Assembly: GCA_025201365.1 (NCBI GenBank)
Contig: JAIXMF010000018.1
Span: 389,388 to 453,387, forward strand
Source: Syncephalis plumigaleata
Lineage: Eukaryota; Zoopagomycota; Zoopagomycetes; Zoopagales; Piptocephalidaceae
Direction: 5' to 3'
Length of the DNA: 64,000 nucleotides
Shown: piece after piece, positions 61,384 through 64,000 of the stretch
Layout of the letters: each line of letters begins with the position of its first letter
Numbering within the stretch: the stretch's first letter is position 1
Notes under the pieces: generated by a model
Databases searched by the model: none
Told to the model about the DNA's origin: nothing
What the model saw: only the letters and a program-made list of their open reading frames with translations
Made by a program: the position numbers and the translations under genes

Positions 61384-62210
61384 ATGGTGCAGGCTGATCG
61401 ATCACCTTTATCATCAGTCCCGAAGTTCACAGAAGAAAATGGGTTTCCTGTGGACCGTTGGTGCAACCTTGGCGAACATGTATGGAAAATTAACGATTAC
61501 AATGAAGCACAGAAAATAGTTTGGGCTGTTCAGCGATTAGGAGGATCAGCGGCAGCTTGGCATCAATCCATAAACGCTAGTCCCAAGGCACCTAAGACCT
61601 GGGAACAATTTAGAAAGGATATCCTCGTACGTTATGGAGGCAATCGATCAGCTTCCATCGCTCGGTTGCAGTCACCTAGCTTGCGGTGGACGGAGAATCC
61701 CACTTAGAAGAACATATTACCAGGTTCATGGTCATTCGTAGTCGTATCCCCAACGCAGCAGACGAAGAACTCATTGCGGCATTCCGACAAACACTTCCGG
61801 TATATTATTTGACTGAGTCCCTTCGAGCAAACCCTTGCAGTCTTGGTGATACATTCCTCAACACACGCGCCCTTTATTATTCTCGGCAACATTGCAGAAG
61901 TGAAACGACTCCAAACAAACCAAGAAAGAAGATAATGGCAATGTCACACCTATGGATATTGATGCGTTGGTTCAAGCACTGAACAGTTTAGAATTCCAGA
62001 ATAATCGAAACAATAACAACCACAGGCGTAATAACAATAGTAGTAATGCGCGACGTTGCTATGCGTGTAACGAACTAGGCCACATTGCGAGAAATTGCTT
62101 CCAGAGGAATCGCAACAATACCTACAGCTATAATCGTCGTCAGCAATACAATAACAATAACAATAGCAATCGTCCGCAAAATAGCAATTTAGAAGTAGAT
62201 TGATCAACAT
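61384..62210 (+). mobile_element. LTR-retrotransposon Gag relic with zinc knuckle
   Basis: Three frames in series encode a Gag of Ty3/Gypsy type. 61384-61707: KFTEENGFPVDRWCNLGEHV, IVWAVQRLGGSAAAWHQSI, PKTWEQFRKDILVRYG (the 'W..F...L...F' capsid pattern). 61686-61982: HLEEHITRFMVIRSRIPNAA, EELIAAFRQTLP. 61952-62203: MDIDALVQALNSLEF, an Asn/Arg-rich stretch, and the CCHC knuckle RCYACNELGHIARNCF (C-x2-C-x4-H-x4-C). Two single-base shifts separate the frames; they may be errors like those elsewhere or true decay. Downstream to ~62600, fragments such as MACDTSTDDRFVVTSLP could be the start of the protease, but no RT or integrase follows. LTRs not found. Confidence 0.72.
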
Positions 62211-64000
62211 AGGAAATGTACATGCTAGACGTGAATGACGTGAACTCGAGAAACGACACTCATTAGTAATGGCTTGCGATACTTCTACTGATGATCGATT
62301 CGTCGTTACATCTCTACCAATAAGGATTCCACCTGGTTTGAGCTGGTCCCACTCATTCAGGTACGTGCCACTTTAGCGTTACTTACCGTTTCACCATTGA
62401 TAAACAGTATATCAGCGCACACATTAATACACTCTGCTGTCTCGACTAATCTTCTGGACAAATCATTCGTAATAAAATAATCGTAGATGCTAAACTAGGA
62501 AATGAAGTAGAATGTAGCACTATCACTATCAATAAAGCATTTATTGCCAAATACAGAATAGCGTGCAATCTAAATGGTAATAATGACGGCGCCCTTTGCA
62601 CATACTAGATATATCCTTTCTCTCTCTTTTTAAACGTTGTCATACCTGATTTTATTATAATAAACACTATTATGAAACGTTCAAGTAAAAAGATCATATA
62701 TAAGAAATAAAATGAAATGAAATACAAGGATATGATCAAGTTGGATTATTGAAGTGAGTGTTTATCGACATACTAAATTTCAAAATGAATTACAATGAGG
62801 CATCATCAGTACTTACTTGAATCACCAAATGACGATTAACGACGTCATTTTAACAAATAAATAGCGCTCGATTCTACAGCTTGTTCAGCTTCGCTTCTTC
62901 CTCGCTTCTTCTTTCTTCTTCCTATCCACTTCTCTTTACTCTTTCTTCGTCTCTTCGTTCTTCTTCTCTCATTACTTCATTTCGCTTCCTCGCTTTCTTC
63001 TTGCTTCTTCCTTGCTTCTTTACTCTTCTTTCTCCTCATTACTTCTTCTTGCTTCTCTTCTCATTACTCTTCTTCTTCTCTCTGCTTTCTTTCTCTTCTT
63101 TCTACTCCTTCTTGTTTGTACATATACATAATAAAATAGGTCAGTGCTCTGTAAACTGCTTGCGTGCAGCGTAATACTGGAAGTGGTGAAATCCTATCAC
63201 GGCCAGCGTGAGACGGAGCTTGTAACGAGCTTTCGGTCTTCTATTCGTGCTTGCTTGCGGGCTTTCGTATGCTTGTATAATACGATGCTATTGCGATGCA
63301 ATTCTCTTTCCGCTCGTCCTGTTTCATGTGACTCTTTTGAGGCTAACTACATGCTGACTAGTTCCGGGAACTGTCCGGTAAAGAGATTGCAGAAACATGC
63401 AGCGTCTGTCCTTGTCCCAGGAAAACTTTTATATATCTCAAATTGCGCGATCCTGGCTATAATTTGGGACTGCTGCATTGTTTCTACAGGTCATTAAGTT
63501 GTAATGTAGCGCGATGGCCTCTCTATTATATGAGTATTATGAAATGTATTGGATTGCAAATACTTGAACATGTATCTTTATTCTATATTGATATGTGTCT
63601 AGGGCAATTTGCCACCATATTATCATTTAAACGACGCTTTGCCATGATATTTGACCATCATGTTGCTGCCTTCGCTGGTGAAGGGGCTTAGTTTACTTGA
63701 TATTATGATGACTGACTTATTAATGGTATGTTTTCGTGTATGTTTAATCATTTTTATTCGCCTATTCTATTCAAACTGCAATATGCCTATGTACATCAAA
63801 ATCCTCCCTCCCTTTTTATGTTATGTCCAAACTAGCCCATATGTATTTAGATACATTACATTGCTAGTTTACTGATCCCATTGCATGTGCGCGGTTGAAT
63901 ATATCGCGAACGACTACGGCCGTGGCAGCATTGTTCTATGGCGGTGGTCGCCTAGCCAACAATCATCGTCCATATCAGTCAATGTGTATATGGTCATTGC
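62211..64000. other. Retroelement flank, pyrimidine tract and unassigned sequence
   Basis: To ~62600, possible remnants of a retroelement protease. 62881-63118 is an almost pure CTT/TCT pyrimidine tract; the frame across it is an artefact. From 63150 to the end the plus strand has open stretches (63144-63497, 63443-63691, 63651-63875) that are Cys-, Ile- and Leu-rich, overlap one another in different frames, and match nothing I recognise. They might be a decayed gene or element. Confidence 0.4.
62881..63118 (+). repeat. Polypyrimidine (CTT-rich) tract
   Basis: About 240 bp made almost entirely of C and T on the plus strand, with irregular CTTCTT and CTCTTC units. Such mirror-like tracts can form triplex DNA. 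Confidence 0.8.

Noticed and set aside
62881-63174. Ser/Phe/Leu-rich 97-codon frame
   Set aside because: It is a translation of the CTT/TCT tract, not a gene.

Overview
This is a nuclear contig from a eukaryote, almost certainly a fungus. Genes are compact and intron-rich. Introns are mostly 50-90 bp, with GTAAGT-type donors, a branch motif near (T)ACTAA(T), and TAG/CAG acceptors. Two products point to fungi: a Hog1/p38-type MAP kinase with a TGY loop and a Chs7-type chitin-synthase export chaperone. Retained PUF60, NOPCHAP1 and ataxin-7/Sgf73 homologues, many introns, Fanzor (TnpB-like) relics and a zygomycete-like LINE reverse transcriptase suggest an early-diverging (zygomycete-grade) lineage. 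That placement is inference. I saw no tRNA, rRNA, CRISPR array or prokaryotic-style operon.

Layout. 0-3 kb: a decayed Fanzor fragment, an F-box-like gene and a terminal-repeat relic. 3-10.4 kb: SmD2, a NOPCHAP1-like gene (-), the exosome subunit Rrp45, an Orm/ORMDL sphingolipid regulator (-) and Hog1 MAPK (-). 11.6-12.2 kb: a small inverted-repeat element enclosing a Fanzor C-terminus. 12.3-15.7 kb: mitochondrial Mn/Fe-SOD, convergent with the ALG8 glucosyltransferase. 16.2 kb: a 30-residue, 7-cysteine metallothionein with its own TATA box (-). 17-25 kb: a Ser/Arg/Gln-rich protein, a LINE relic, an FAD aromatic hydroxylase and a bHLH-PHD transcription factor (-). 27-33 kb: Mediator kinase CDK8 (-), and the Rieske protein (-) divergent from mitochondrial Met-tRNA synthetase (+). 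33-41 kb: DNA polymerase delta subunit 2 (-), the TFIIH subunit MAT1/Tfb3, a probable type I membrane protein, an NXT/Mtr2 mRNA-export factor and Chs7 (-). 43-57 kb: SAGA subunit Sgf73 (-), the G-patch splicing factor Spp2/GPKOW, the large CCR4-NOT scaffold NOT1 (-) and a truncated PUF60. 57.7-64 kb: a hypothetical gene, a 5'-truncated mitochondrial Ile-tRNA synthetase (-), an LTR-retrotransposon gag and unassigned AT-rich sequence.

Most genes are housekeeping (RNA processing, transcription, translation, replication, glycosylation, stress response) and show no functional cluster. The accessory signal is in the mobile debris. At least four related Fanzor-end repeats are scattered across the window, and one lies between two head-to-head genes that both lack their 5' halves. 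Between about 27.6 and 39.7 kb, and at a few other places, conserved reading frames are broken by what look like single missing bases, mostly in short homopolymers. This is best read as consensus error, so these genes should not be called pseudogenes without read-level checking.
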